Shown in pieces: positions 23,483 to 31,311 of a stretch of 64,000 nucleotides of DNA; within the stretch, counting starts at the first letter, position 1; every line of letters begins with the position of its first letter. The stretch comes from a virus. Location of the stretch: positions 1 to 64,000 of the IMG/VR virus record IMGVR_UViG_3300017991_000007. One strand, 5' to 3'. The notes under the pieces are model-generated. The model was not told the DNA's origin. It saw only the letters and a program-made list of their open reading frames with translations, and ran no database searches. A program made the translations under genes and the position numbers.

Positions 23483-23844
23483 CTTTAAGCGGCCTCAGAA
23501 AGAAGGATAGGGATTTTGTCTTGGACCTCAAGGATTTCCTTGAGTACGAGTTGCAGAATTACGTTGTGAGGCGTTTTCAGCAAGGCGTGAATATCCTGAA
23601 TAAGCTCATATGCCAAAAAATGGAAAAGAAAATGGGTAAGGCGTATGCTATTCATAAATGGAGTTGGCAGATAAAAGAGCATCAAGGGTCGGACGTACCG
23701 GCTCATTCGCTTGGATTCCATTTGATTATATTTCCACCTAAGCCGTCACCCCTTACGTCATTCGTAGTTTCGATTGGAAAGCCGGGTTTTGAGTTTCCTT
23801 GGCCGGATCATATCGTTAAGGCAAAAGTGCGGTGTATCGCATGA
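23479..23844 (+). CDS. Tailed protein 5 (AKVRCIA)
   Basis: A 121-residue protein with a long N-terminal helical region, a Pro-rich FPPKPSP stretch and the tail IVKAKVRCIA. ATGA overlaps link it to both neighbours. Frame start at 23464 is rejected because the ATG at 23479 fits the overlap pattern. Confidence 0.6.
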   Translation: MTLSGLRKKDRDFVLDLKDFLEYELQNYVVRRFQQGVNILNKLICQKMEKKMGKAYAIHKWSWQIKEHQGSDVPAHSLGFHLIIFPPKPSPLTSFVVSIGKPGFEFPWPDHIVKAKVRCIA

Positions 23845-24164
23845 AGCTACCCATAATATTTCCGAATCAGAATGAGAAAATAGTCCATGACTTTCGCAAG
23901 GCGTTGTCTGAGGATGAGTATTTCAATGCCTCTAAAACTTCTAAAGAGGCTAAAGAGTCTGCCTTTGGGTTTGCGAATAAATACTTGCCGAAAGGGTGGA
24001 CTTTTAATGTTAGAGATTTGGCCGGGTGGGGAGATACGGTCAAGATTCAGGTGAATTTGCAGCCGCCAAGAGGGAAGGAAATCTATACTGTAGAGGCGGT
24101 CTTGCTCATTGATGACGGGGTGTACCCGCCGCCTCTGGCAACGGTAAGGCTGGTTGGAAAGTGA
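23841..24164 (+). CDS. Tailed protein 6 (ATVRLVGK)
   Basis: A 107-residue alpha/beta protein: helix (15-45), then GWTFNVRDLAGWGDTVKIQV strands, Pro-rich turn, and tail PPLATVRLVGK, one residue longer than in the other members. Overlaps both neighbours. Confidence 0.6.
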   Translation: MKLPIIFPNQNEKIVHDFRKALSEDEYFNASKTSKEAKESAFGFANKYLPKGWTFNVRDLAGWGDTVKIQVNLQPPRGKEIYTVEAVLLIDDGVYPPPLATVRLVGK

Positions 24165-24610
24165 TTGAACCACGCATAACCAAAGAGAAATTAGAGCATT
24201 TTCAGCGGACTATTGTGGATTTTCACCGCAGCAAGCTCATTATCTATGATCCCCAATACGAGTTTTATGATGCTACCCGTCAATTCTATGTTTGCACCGA
24301 TTATGATAGCTATCTAAGAAGGATTTACCGTGGATCAAAGCAGACAGATGCCGTTGTGTGGGCTGCTTTCGCTGAGGCTAAGATTCGGATGGTTGTCTTT
24401 ACCCCTATTCTCAAGTGCGCTTTGGACCGGCTTAGAAAAAAGACCCCTCGTAGGTCTAATGATCCGGTCTTTTTGAGTATGGTCCAGCTTGATACTCCTA
24501 CTATCCGAAAGTTTGAACATGCTTGCGCTCAAGGTAGTGTTTTGGGGCTTTGGGAAACGATGACCCGTGATCCCGCTCCGTTGCTTGCCCGTGTAAGGTT
24601 GGTAGGATGA
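24161..24610 (+). CDS. Tailed protein 7 (ARVRLVG)
   Basis: A 149-residue, mainly helical, Arg-rich protein ending PLLARVRLVG. It starts at a GTG overlapping the previous stop (GTGA). The body is unlike the neighbouring tailed proteins. Confidence 0.6.
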   Translation: MIEPRITKEKLEHFQRTIVDFHRSKLIIYDPQYEFYDATRQFYVCTDYDSYLRRIYRGSKQTDAVVWAAFAEAKIRMVVFTPILKCALDRLRKKTPRRSNDPVFLSMVQLDTPTIRKFEHACAQGSVLGLWETMTRDPAPLLARVRLVG

Positions 24611-24945
24611 GTAGTATAACGGAAAGGCGATACAACCGCATAAAGAAAAAGCTATACGATGCCCTTGAGTACGATATGCCATTGCTCCATGATGAGAAAC
24701 AGGGGCAGGATGAGGTATATAGAACAATCAAAAGCGTTTTGAAATCTCCGAGTACGTGGGACGTTAAAGTGTGGGTAAACAAAACGGTCCAACCGGCATT
24801 AAAGCAACCGGGTATGTTCTATTATTGTGCAAAACTGCGGGTTTTGGGAACGCCGGATGAGGTTCATTTGAATATAGTAGCCGCTCAAGGGGGAGGTAGA
24901 GATATCAAGGAATTGCGGTTGGCAAGAGTGAGGTGTATTGCCTAA
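24607..24945 (+). CDS. Tailed protein 8 (ARVRCIA)
   Basis: A 112-residue protein: N-terminal helices, a strand pair (WDVKVWVNK, YYCAKLRVLG), a Gly-rich loop and the tail LRLARVRCIA. Coupled by ATGA to the previous gene and by TAATG to the next. Confidence 0.6.
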   Translation: MSSITERRYNRIKKKLYDALEYDMPLLHDEKQGQDEVYRTIKSVLKSPSTWDVKVWVNKTVQPALKQPGMFYYCAKLRVLGTPDEVHLNIVAAQGGGRDIKELRLARVRCIA

Positions 24946-25241
24946 TGGATAAAGTTGTGGTTGATGGATTCAGGCAATTATTGAAAGACGCTATGCGGGA
25001 ATGTATGAGGATCAAGGGTATCGACTCCCCCAATAAATTTGATGATACTGCTTTGGACTTTATTCAAAATGCGTTGGAAAGGCACCTATGGCCTCAGTAT
25101 GAGGTATCGGTGCGGGTTTATAGGGGAGTATTTGAGGCTAAGATAATCCATGTTGATAATAATGAGGTAGAATGGCTTTGGCCGTATTTGGATATGCTGA
25201 TTTATAGTAAGGAGTTGGCAGTGGTAAGGACAATACAATGA
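24945..25241 (+). CDS. Tailed protein 9 (AVVRTIQ)
   Basis: A 98-residue protein: two helices, then YEVSVRVYRGVFEAKI strands, then tail ELAVVRTIQ. Overall order (helices, beta hairpin, tail) resembles tailed proteins 4, 6 and 8, so some members may be true paralogues. Overlaps the next gene by ATGA. Confidence 0.6.
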   Translation: MDKVVVDGFRQLLKDAMRECMRIKGIDSPNKFDDTALDFIQNALERHLWPQYEVSVRVYRGVFEAKIIHVDNNEVEWLWPYLDMLIYSKELAVVRTIQ

Positions 25242-25486
25242 TTAAACCAATGAAAATAGTGTTTTGGTCTTTTTCCTTCGGAACCATGTTGATCATCGTT
25301 TTAGTGATTATGCTGCTACTTTTACCGGTTTCTATACCCTCAGATGCGGTAAGTGCAACCGATTGCACTGAAAACATAACTGTCAATCCGTGCCATGACT
25401 GCCCGCCGCCGGGTCTGAGGTGGCAAACACCCGAAACTCCAAGGATGCCCCAAGTAGAGCCGCCTTGGAAGGAAAGGAGAGAGTGA
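25238..25486 (+). CDS. Small membrane-anchored protein
   Basis: An 82-residue protein: short basic N-terminus, one strong transmembrane segment (about 8-32), then a Cys/Pro-rich region (CTENITVNPCHDCPPPG) likely outside the cytoplasm. It abuts the SNase gene. It could be a spanin-like or exclusion protein, without direct evidence. A palindrome copy lies inside (25354). Confidence 0.55.
   Translation: MIKPMKIVFWSFSFGTMLIIVLVIMLLLLPVSIPSDAVSATDCTENITVNPCHDCPPPGLRWQTPETPRMPQVEPPWKERRE
25354..25367. promoter_or_regulatory. Intragenic copy of the 14-bp palindrome
   Basis: TGCAACCGATTGCA, both arms intact, inside the membrane-protein gene. Confidence 0.45.
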
Positions 25487-25855
25487 ATGTACGAATACAA
25501 AGCCCGTGTGGTTAGAGTAGTTGACGGGGATACAATGGACGTATCCATTGATCTTGGTTTTGGGGTTTACAAAAGGGAGCGGATAAGGCTTGCGGGGATC
25601 AATACCCCTGAGACTTTCGGAGTCAAGAAAACAAGTGATGAATACGCCGCAGGAATGGCTGCTAAGGAGTTCGTACAATCGGTCTGCCCCGTTGATTCAA
25701 TCATCGTTATTCGCACCGATAAGGACAAACAGGGCAAGTATGGCCGGTACATTGCCTATGTGTTCTACCATGATTCAGGGGGTGACGAACCAAATCACTT
25801 GTGCCTGAATGAAACACTGCTTGCAGCCGGTCATGCGGAAAAGGTGGATTACTAA
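25487..25855 (+). CDS. Thermonuclease (SNase) family nuclease
   Basis: A 122-residue staphylococcal-nuclease fold: VVDGDTMDV (11-19), RIRLAGINTPE (32-42) and KYGRYIAYV (about 79-87), carrying the family's Arg, acidic and Glu catalytic positions. No signal peptide, so it acts in the cytoplasm or virion. It cleaves DNA or RNA and could help degrade host nucleic acid. It follows the previous stop without a gap and overlaps the Nudix gene by TAATG. Confidence 0.82.
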   Translation: MYEYKARVVRVVDGDTMDVSIDLGFGVYKRERIRLAGINTPETFGVKKTSDEYAAGMAAKEFVQSVCPVDSIIVIRTDKDKQGKYGRYIAYVFYHDSGGDEPNHLCLNETLLAAGHAEKVDY

Positions 25856-26355
25856 TGAATGAAAGAGTCTTAGGGGATGTTACGGGTGACGGACCCCAAT
25901 ACATGACGTTGGTGTTTCCCTACGATTCAACGGGGATTCTCCTTGGCATGAAAAAAGAGGGATTCGGTAAAGGGCGTTGGAATGGTTTTGGAGGCAAGGT
26001 AAAGGAGGGAGAGCAATTAAAGGATGCTGCTGTACGAGAGTTGAAAGAGGAATGCGGCTTGGAAGCTTCCCCGGATGATCTTGTAGAGGCTGGAATCCTG
26101 AATTTCTATCCATATTATTGTGTGGTATTCGTGTATGGGTATAGGGTTAAGGGTGACTTGAGGCAGGAAAGACCCGTGGAAACGGAGGAAATGATACCAC
26201 GCCGGTTTGCTAATGAGGAAATACCTTTTGATCAAATGTGGGCCGATGATTCATATTGGCTCCCCTTGTTTTTGAAAGGTATCCCTTTTGTTGGAGAATT
26301 TCATTTTAACGGGGATGATTCAGTTAGAGAATGGTCCTTAGAGGGTATGCCGTGA
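25855..26355 (+). CDS. MTH1-like Nudix hydrolase
   Basis: A 166-residue protein with a complete Nudix box (G46 to L68; REL-x-EECGL with the catalytic Glu pair). The preceding RWNGFGGKV segment is typical of the 8-oxo-dGTP diphosphatase group (MTH1/NUDT1). It would hydrolyse oxidised or modified nucleoside triphosphates to monophosphates, cleaning the dNTP pool. It fits a nucleotide-metabolism set with the ribonucleotide reductase (49953) and dCTP deaminase (48515). Start overlaps the SNase stop. Confidence 0.82.
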   Translation: MNERVLGDVTGDGPQYMTLVFPYDSTGILLGMKKEGFGKGRWNGFGGKVKEGEQLKDAAVRELKEECGLEASPDDLVEAGILNFYPYYCVVFVYGYRVKGDLRQERPVETEEMIPRRFANEEIPFDQMWADDSYWLPLFLKGIPFVGEFHFNGDDSVREWSLEGMP

Positions 26356-26376
26356 AGTAGGAAAGGTGGATTATTA

Positions 26377-26883
26377 ATGAGGCGATATTGGGCTTACTTG
26401 AAAGTGGTTTTGAGGCACAAATACTACGTTTACAAGGCGTGTCGGATAATGAAAGTGCCTTGGTGGATTGCGGTAGTCCATGATTGGCGCAAGTTCCTAC
26501 CGAGAGAGTTTATCCCATACGCTCACAACTTCTACAATGCGGACGGCTCCAAGCGTACTGTTCGGGATAAAACCGGTGCCTACGACCCTGCGGCTCAAGC
26601 AAATGCGTTTCAGCTTGCATGGCTGGATCATCAACGGGCAAGGCACCATTGGCAAGCTTGGTGCGTGATAGGTGACGGCGGTAAGCTGAGTCCAATGACG
26701 ATGCCGGAAATCTTTGTGAGGGAGTTGGTTGCCGATTGGATGGGAGCGGGGGCTGCTTACGACAATTACAGTCCGCAGGGTTGGTACAAAGCAAATAAAG
26801 ATTCTTTGGTTGTTACCCCGTCAACTACGATGCTCATTGAGCGATTGTTGCAGGATGAGGTACCGGTAGAGAATCCTTTTTAG
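26377..26883 (+). CDS. DUF5662 family protein
   Basis: A 168-residue basic protein. The N-terminal pattern (YLKVVLRHKYYVYKACR, VVHDWRKFLPREF) and HHWQAW match the DUF5662 family of phage and bacterial proteins with conserved His/Asp residues. It ends in TAG directly before the GGGGGTAG ribosome site of the next gene, which is in the same frame. Amber read-through would fuse the two. Confidence 0.65.
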   Translation: MRRYWAYLKVVLRHKYYVYKACRIMKVPWWIAVVHDWRKFLPREFIPYAHNFYNADGSKRTVRDKTGAYDPAAQANAFQLAWLDHQRARHHWQAWCVIGDGGKLSPMTMPEIFVRELVADWMGAGAAYDNYSPQGWYKANKDSLVVTPSTTMLIERLLQDEVPVENPF

Positions 26884-26892
26884 GGGGTAGAA

Positions 26893-27147
26893 ATGGCTAA
26901 GTATCGAAAGAAACCCGTTGTCATTGAGGCGTGGGAGTTTGGCTCCGGTACGCCTAAGCCTGAATGGTTGCAAAAGGCTTTTGATGAGGGAGTGATAGCG
27001 CATGATGGTCCTTTGCTCAAGGTCAAGACGCTTGAGGGAGAAATGAGTGCCTTTCCGGGCAGCTTTATCATTCAGGGAATCAAGGGAGAAATCTACCCTT
27101 GTGAGGCTGAGATATTTGAGGCTACTTATGAGCATGTTGACGATTAA
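26893..27147 (+). CDS. Conserved small phage protein (PGD-type)
   Basis: An 84-residue protein matching a widespread uncharacterised phage family: KYRKKPVVIEAWEF at the N-terminus, KTLEGEMSAFPGSFIIQG and GEIYPCEAEIFEATYE. Ribosome site GGGGGTAG. Its function is unknown although it is common in phages. Confidence 0.7.
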   Translation: MAKYRKKPVVIEAWEFGSGTPKPEWLQKAFDEGVIAHDGPLLKVKTLEGEMSAFPGSFIIQGIKGEIYPCEAEIFEATYEHVDD

Positions 27148-27343
27148 AGCCGTGGATATCTATTACGGGGAGCATAGTCCAAGGTGGCAATATGACTGCT
27201 TTAGGTGCAAGTTTGGTTGGTCATGTGGTATGACGTGTGAGTGTGTGTTGCGAACATTCCTGATAGGAAAGATGCCGCCCGCTGAGAGGCAACAGCAAGT
27301 GAATGAGGCACTAATCTCAGCGGGCTTGGAGCCTGAGTTTTAG
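27128..27343 (+). CDS. Small Cys-containing protein
   Basis: A 71-residue protein with CFRCKFGWSCGMTCEC, probably metal-binding. It starts in the end of the preceding gene after GAGG and ends in TAG, overlapping a convergent minus-strand gene by 4 bp. Confidence 0.55.
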   Translation: MSMLTIKAVDIYYGEHSPRWQYDCFRCKFGWSCGMTCECVLRTFLIGKMPPAERQQQVNEALISAGLEPEF

Positions 27344-27561
27344 GGTTTTCCCTGAGAATGTTTGTTGGTCTGCCTTTTGTTCGGCACGGTACCGATATCA
27401 GCATAGGTCCGGCGGTAGCGCACTCTTGCTTTTTCCAAGGCTCCTACCAGATTCACGCCTTGAACGCCCCGGACACCCTCATAGCCCTTTTTGCCTTGTT
27501 CCCGTACTTGCCGGTCCCTGAATCGTACCTTAGCGCATGGGTTTTTCTTTGGTCCTGCCAT
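27340..27561 (-). CDS. Small basic protein
   Basis: A 73-residue, strongly Arg/Lys-rich protein (MAGPKKN start), last of the minus operon from 30630. GGAGAG precedes the ATG. It is probably nucleic-acid-binding. It lacks the Gly-rich N-terminal tag of its operon partners. Confidence 0.55.
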   Translation of the reverse strand: MAGPKKNPCAKVRFRDRQVREQGKKGYEGVRGVQGVNLVGALEKARVRYRRTYADIGTVPNKRQTNKHSQGKP

Positions 27562-27572
27562 TGTATCTCTCC

Positions 27573-27908
27573 TTATTCCGGTACCGGTGTGGGGAATCCC
27601 CCCGGCGGTAAAGTGTTTAGCTTACTTTCAAGCCTTATATTCGAGTCACGCAATTGCTGTAATATCGCAGTTTGCGCTTTCTGGTTCTCTTGAACATCAT
27701 CCATTTCAATGCGGTAGATATCCTCATCAACCTTTGTATCGCCAAGCTCTTTCACGTCCGTTTGTAGGTTTTCAATCGCATGGTCCCTATCTGAGTTGAC
27801 GAAATCGGAGATAAAGATGATTGCGGTGCCAATGGCTACGATACCAACGGCAACAGCCACTATCTTGCTCCAAAGCGGGAAAGGTGTTTTCTCTCCATTT
27901 TTTGTCAT
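27573..27908 (-). CDS. Membrane-anchored coiled-coil protein
   Basis: A 111-residue protein: short N-terminal tail, one transmembrane helix (about 12-33), then a long coiled coil (about 40-98) and a Pro-rich end. This layout is shared by inner-membrane spanins and some virion or tail-tip membrane proteins. It sits between MAKGR-tagged proteins and a small basic protein. Confidence 0.55.
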   Translation of the reverse strand: MTKNGEKTPFPLWSKIVAVAVGIVAIGTAIIFISDFVNSDRDHAIENLQTDVKELGDTKVDEDIYRIEMDDVQENQKAQTAILQQLRDSNIRLESKLNTLPPGGFPTPVPE

Positions 27909-27920
27909 GGCTCAAGTCCT

Positions 27921-28589
27921 TTAGGTAATAGTACGTCTGCCTACCCTTGGTCCTTGCGGTGCTGCGGGTGTGGGGGTCGGTGTTCTCAGCGGACCTCTCA
28001 TACCGGCTACCACTTGTCTCATATCTATTGTACCCCATTGTGAGGCGGCTGGAAATGTGCCGTCCCTATGGATATTCCGAATACGGTTATCCAGATTGTT
28101 GACCCGGTTTACTATGCGGTCATTTTGGGCTATGAGCCGTTGCCTTTGGCCCGGTGTGGTACCTCTGGCATTTGCGTTGGCAATAACCCTATCCTGTTGC
28201 TGGATAAGACGGCGGCGTTGGTTGATGAGGGTTTGGGCTTGCCTATCCCGTTGCTGGACTGCCATTTGCGTAATATTACGTCTGGTTTCATGCCCACGCT
28301 GCCTTATTCGTTGATCCGCATTCAGCCTCACACCCTCAATCGCTGTAGCGGCTCTTTGGGAGTCAACTCCCCACCTGAATATCGTTTGGGTGGGTAGTCT
28401 GGTTGCAGCAAGTTCCTTAGCAATCCTTACTTGGTTTTGCTCGCTGAGATTGGAGCGTCCTAAATCCATCATATCAAGACTGCCTAAGAGTCTTTGGTGT
28501 TCCCTAACTATGTTTTCAACGGGAGTTGGTTCTATAATAGCAACAGCCCCGCCGCCCGCTGCGCCTCCACCTGATCTGCCTTTAGCCAT
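27921..28589 (-). CDS. MAKGR-tagged protein A
   Basis: A 222-residue, Arg/Gln-rich protein starting MAKGRSGGGAAGGG. The body is long helix, likely coiled coil, and the C-terminus is Pro/Thr-rich ending VGRRTIT. GGAGGT precedes the ATG, and the start overlaps the stop of the next upstream gene (TAATG). Charge and shape suggest a nucleic-acid-associated or internal virion protein; this is inference. Confidence 0.6.
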   Translation of the reverse strand: MAKGRSGGGAAGGGAVAIIEPTPVENIVREHQRLLGSLDMMDLGRSNLSEQNQVRIAKELAATRLPTQTIFRWGVDSQRAATAIEGVRLNADQRIRQRGHETRRNITQMAVQQRDRQAQTLINQRRRLIQQQDRVIANANARGTTPGQRQRLIAQNDRIVNRVNNLDNRIRNIHRDGTFPAASQWGTIDMRQVVAGMRGPLRTPTPTPAAPQGPRVGRRTIT

Positions 28590-29239
28590 TATCTACCTCC
28601 AATAACTCGACTACGTTCTACTGCAAGACTGAGTAATTCAACACGCCGTCGCATATCGTTTTGCGCCCCTGAAAGCCTAAAGTTGCCCTCATTCCGCATG
28701 GTAGCTGCTATTTTGGTTTCGGATGCTCTTGCGGCTGCTAGTCTGCGTTCAAGTTGTGCCGTGGGAAATGTCCGGGCAAGGCCGTCCGCTATTGGTGAAT
28801 TACCCCTGAAAGGCGGTGGAATGCTCCCAATTCTTGTGCTTCTATTCCACATACTATTACTCACACCGTCTGGTATGGTTGTTAGGTTGCGTTGACGGGT
28901 TGACAGTACGCCGATTGTCTCTGCGGGCGGTCTTGCTCTTGATGGTAAAGGTCGTGATCCGCTGCCTTGAAGGGGAGCGGTTGGTGCGTGTTCTACGAGT
29001 ATGCCCCGTTGCCGTGCGCCTTGGAGTGGACCGGACTTGGAGCGTTGTGCGGCAAGCTCTCTGGTTCGCCATTCAGCTACCTGTGTGTTCATGGCTGAGA
29101 TTGCTCCCGGTGTATGTCCGGGGAACGGAAAGCGGGCCATGACTCGGTTTTCCTCATCATTGAGCATTGTGTTAATATCGTTGTTACTTAATGGGGCGGC
29201 TCCCGCTGCGGCTCCCCCTCCCGCTCTGCCTTTAGCCAT
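28589..29239 (-). CDS. MAKGR-tagged protein B
   Basis: A 216-residue protein starting MAKGRAGGGAAAGAAP, the same tag as the 353-residue protein at 4099. The body is Arg/Pro-rich with low-complexity stretches (PLQGSGSRPLPSRARPP). GGAGAT upstream. Ends RVIGGR. Confidence 0.6.
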   Translation of the reverse strand: MAKGRAGGGAAAGAAPLSNNDINTMLNDEENRVMARFPFPGHTPGAISAMNTQVAEWRTRELAAQRSKSGPLQGARQRGILVEHAPTAPLQGSGSRPLPSRARPPAETIGVLSTRQRNLTTIPDGVSNSMWNRSTRIGSIPPPFRGNSPIADGLARTFPTAQLERRLAAARASETKIAATMRNEGNFRLSGAQNDMRRRVELLSLAVERSRVIGGR

Positions 29240-29249
29240 ACTTTATCTC

Positions 29250-29765
29250 CTATTCCGGTTGAATGCGCCTTGCCGCAATCCGGTTTACGTCCCTGCGGGG
29301 AGTTGGCGGTGTTGGTGTGGTACCGGCGGGTCTATTTACTCTTTGACCTCTTAGAAACATCGTATCAGGGTTTGCGCCCCGGATTCGGATACCGGCTCTT
29401 TCCATATGCTCAAATTGTCTCTGCGTTGATCCAATGCGGGATATGCCTCCAATTGCGTTGACATATCGAATGCGGGCAACCTCTTGCTGCCCTAAAGCTC
29501 TATCCCGTGCGGCTCCGGTAAGTACGGATGCTCTTTGTTGCCGTCTGCGTATCTCATTTGCCATAGAAACGAGTCTATCAGCACTCCTAGCAGTGGACCG
29601 TAATTGGCGAATCTCATTGACGGCAAAGGCACGGTCAATCAAATCACCCCCGGTAGCATCCTGAATGGCAAGACGTAGGGCATCAATCTCATTATTAAGC
29701 TGTTCGTTGGTGATATCACCCATTCCGGCGGTTCCACCACTCCCGCCCGCACGTCCTTTAGCCAT
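29250..29765 (-). CDS. MAKGR-tagged protein C
   Basis: A 171-residue protein starting MAKGRAGGSGGTAG, with an Arg-rich helical body, a Thr/Pro linker, and a C-terminus RIAARRIQPE that is nearly repeated in the next two upstream proteins. AAAGGAG upstream. Confidence 0.6.
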   Translation of the reverse strand: MAKGRAGGSGGTAGMGDITNEQLNNEIDALRLAIQDATGGDLIDRAFAVNEIRQLRSTARSADRLVSMANEIRRRQQRASVLTGAARDRALGQQEVARIRYVNAIGGISRIGSTQRQFEHMERAGIRIRGANPDTMFLRGQRVNRPAGTTPTPPTPRRDVNRIAARRIQPE

Positions 29766-29778
29766 TGGTTACTCCTTT

Positions 29779-30423
29779 TTACGTTGGCTCAATACGCCGT
29801 CTTGCGATTCTTTCAGCTTGTTGCCGGGTAGCTGCCCTTTGAGGTGTTTGGGTGAATAGTCGGTTGGTCGCTGCATTGGCAACGGCTTGTGCTTCCCTGC
29901 GGGATGCTCCTGCGTCCCTTGCAGCCCTGAAAGCGTCCGCTCTTACCACGTCACGGTTTGCTGCGGTGTTAGCACCAAAAGCCCGGAATGTCCGGTTGGC
30001 GGCTCTATCCGCTGCCCGGATAGCAACAGGCGGTGCGCCGGTAGCAGTTCTGGTTTGGGTGCGGCGGTCAAGGGCATTGAGAATGATCCCATTTCGGACT
30101 GAGTGTGACCGGGTAGCTCTCTGCCTCATTGGACCAATTCTTCTACCCGCAACCCTCATATCAACACTTTCTTGGACAAAATCTCTGGAAAGACGGCCAA
30201 TGGTGCGAAGGTTGGCACTGGATATGACGCTATCGGCAAGCCTATCAGCAAGGCGTTGGAGTTGGGTGACGCTGGTTACGTTCCCAAGGTCGTTAAAGCC
30301 TCCAAGTATCTGATTCACACGGTCTGTTGCCCACTCGACATTGCCAAGTCCTGCGGCTCTACCTATTGCAGCCTCAACGCCGCCGCCCCCTGCGGCCCCG
30401 CCGCCTGATCTACCCTTTGCCAT
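29779..30423 (-). CDS. MAKGR-tagged protein D
   Basis: A 214-residue protein starting MAKGRSGGGAAGGGG. About one residue in three is Arg or Ala. Ends RIARRRIEPT. TAGGAG upstream. Internal Arg/Ala-rich segments resemble each other, hinting at repeats. Confidence 0.6.
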   Translation of the reverse strand: MAKGRSGGGAAGGGGVEAAIGRAAGLGNVEWATDRVNQILGGFNDLGNVTSVTQLQRLADRLADSVISSANLRTIGRLSRDFVQESVDMRVAGRRIGPMRQRATRSHSVRNGIILNALDRRTQTRTATGAPPVAIRAADRAANRTFRAFGANTAANRDVVRADAFRAARDAGASRREAQAVANAATNRLFTQTPQRAATRQQAERIARRRIEPT

Positions 30424-30453
30424 GACACGCTCCTAGAGGGAGAAAGGTAACTG

Positions 30454-30630
30454 TTATCCAGTGATTCGTCTTGCGGCAATGCGAGCTACGTTAGCTGCGG
30501 TGCGGGCAATCCGTCCAACCCTTTGCCGGGTGGTTGGGGTTGCGGCTCTGGCAGGACGTACACGGACGGTCTTTTCCTTTTCGATAACAACGCCGCCCCC
30601 GGCTCCCCCGCCTTTTGCTCCTTTAGCCAT
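30454..30630 (-). CDS. MAKG-tagged mini-protein E
   Basis: A 58-residue protein consisting almost only of the N-terminal tag (MAKGAKGGGAGGG), a short basic stretch and the C-terminal motif RIAARRITG. AAGGAG upstream. It is first in the minus operon and shows that the N- and C-terminal motifs can exist with hardly any body between them. Confidence 0.65.
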   Translation of the reverse strand: MAKGAKGGGAGGGVVIEKEKTVRVRPARAATPTTRQRVGRIARTAANVARIAARRITG

Positions 30631-30688
30631 GACTGACTCCTTATAAGTAGTGATTTGTCAAAGCACAATACAATCTGTGCGCTCTTAA

Positions 30689-30717
30689 AGTATAGAATAT
30701 TGGGCAAGCCGTGGCAA
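30689..30717 (-). promoter_or_regulatory. Promoter of the MAKGR operon
   Basis: Minus reading: TTGCCA (30717-30712), 17-bp spacer, TATACT (30694-30689). It has a weaker -35 than the TTGACA class and no palindrome beside it, so this operon is probably timed differently. Confidence 0.55.
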
Positions 30718-30739
30718 GCTCCTTTTGGTGGGGAAAAGG

Positions 30740-30770
30740 AAAGCCCCCTACCATACGGCAAGGGGCTTTT
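30740..30770. terminator. Bidirectional terminator
   Basis: AAGCCCC pairs with GGGGCTT, with TACC/GGCA inside, and there are T-rich tails on both strands. It ends the minus gene at 30786. Confidence 0.65.
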
Positions 30771-30785
30771 CAGTGGGGTAAGCTC

Positions 30786-31244
30786 TTAGGCTTTGGCGGG
30801 GTCCGGGTACTTTGAGCCGGGTATTTTGACCTCATAGGATTTAAGGTCATTTGGCAAGTCTTTCCAATCGGGTAGGCTATTGCCAGTATCGGACCATTGC
30901 ACCCTTACGGTACCGTCCTGCATGATTGTCAGCTTATACACATAAGCCCAATCGGTATCCCTTAGACTCTCAAAGAGGTCGGTAGGATATCCACTATAAC
31001 CACTAGACCATCCTTGCGCCCAAAGTTCTGAGGTAAGCACCATCATAAGCTTACTTACCTCATTCACTATGTTGGCAGGGGGGTAGTAATCCTCATTCGA
31101 GTTGATAAGCTGAGGTATGCGCCTCTCAGCGAACCATTGCAGGAAAGCTCCCATACCCTCTAGGTATCCATCATGGTGATGATAGATAGCTTGGGGTGTG
31201 TCACCGTCATGGCTTTCGATTAAGATACAACACCGGGTACTCAT
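30786..31244 (-). CDS. Hypothetical protein
   Basis: A 152-residue protein with a His-rich IYHHHDGYLEGMG segment near residue 20, a pattern found in uncharacterised phage and plasmid proteins. GGAGGT upstream of the ATG, with its own promoter and terminator. Function unknown. Confidence 0.6.
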   Translation of the reverse strand: MSTRCCILIESHDGDTPQAIYHHHDGYLEGMGAFLQWFAERRIPQLINSNEDYYPPANIVNEVSKLMMVLTSELWAQGWSSGYSGYPTDLFESLRDTDWAYVYKLTIMQDGTVRVQWSDTGNSLPDWKDLPNDLKSYEVKIPGSKYPDPAKA

Positions 31245-31282
31245 ACTCTACCTCCATTGATTTGAATGTCAAAGATACACAT

Positions 31283-31311
31283 ACTATAACACTACTCTAT
31301 AGCCTTGTCAA
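31283..31311 (-). promoter_or_regulatory. Sigma70-type promoter
   Basis: Minus reading: TTGACA (31311-31306), 17-bp spacer, TATAGT (31288-31283). A palindrome copy lies 67 bp upstream (31378). Confidence 0.75.

Noticed and set aside
21198-25241. Shared V-R codons explained purely as Shine-Dalgarno (GTAAGG) for overlapping genes
   Set aside because: It could contribute in some members, but tails at 21623, 22995 and 34157 have no overlapping downstream gene and use codons (GTT CGT, GTG CGG, GTC CGA) without that sequence.
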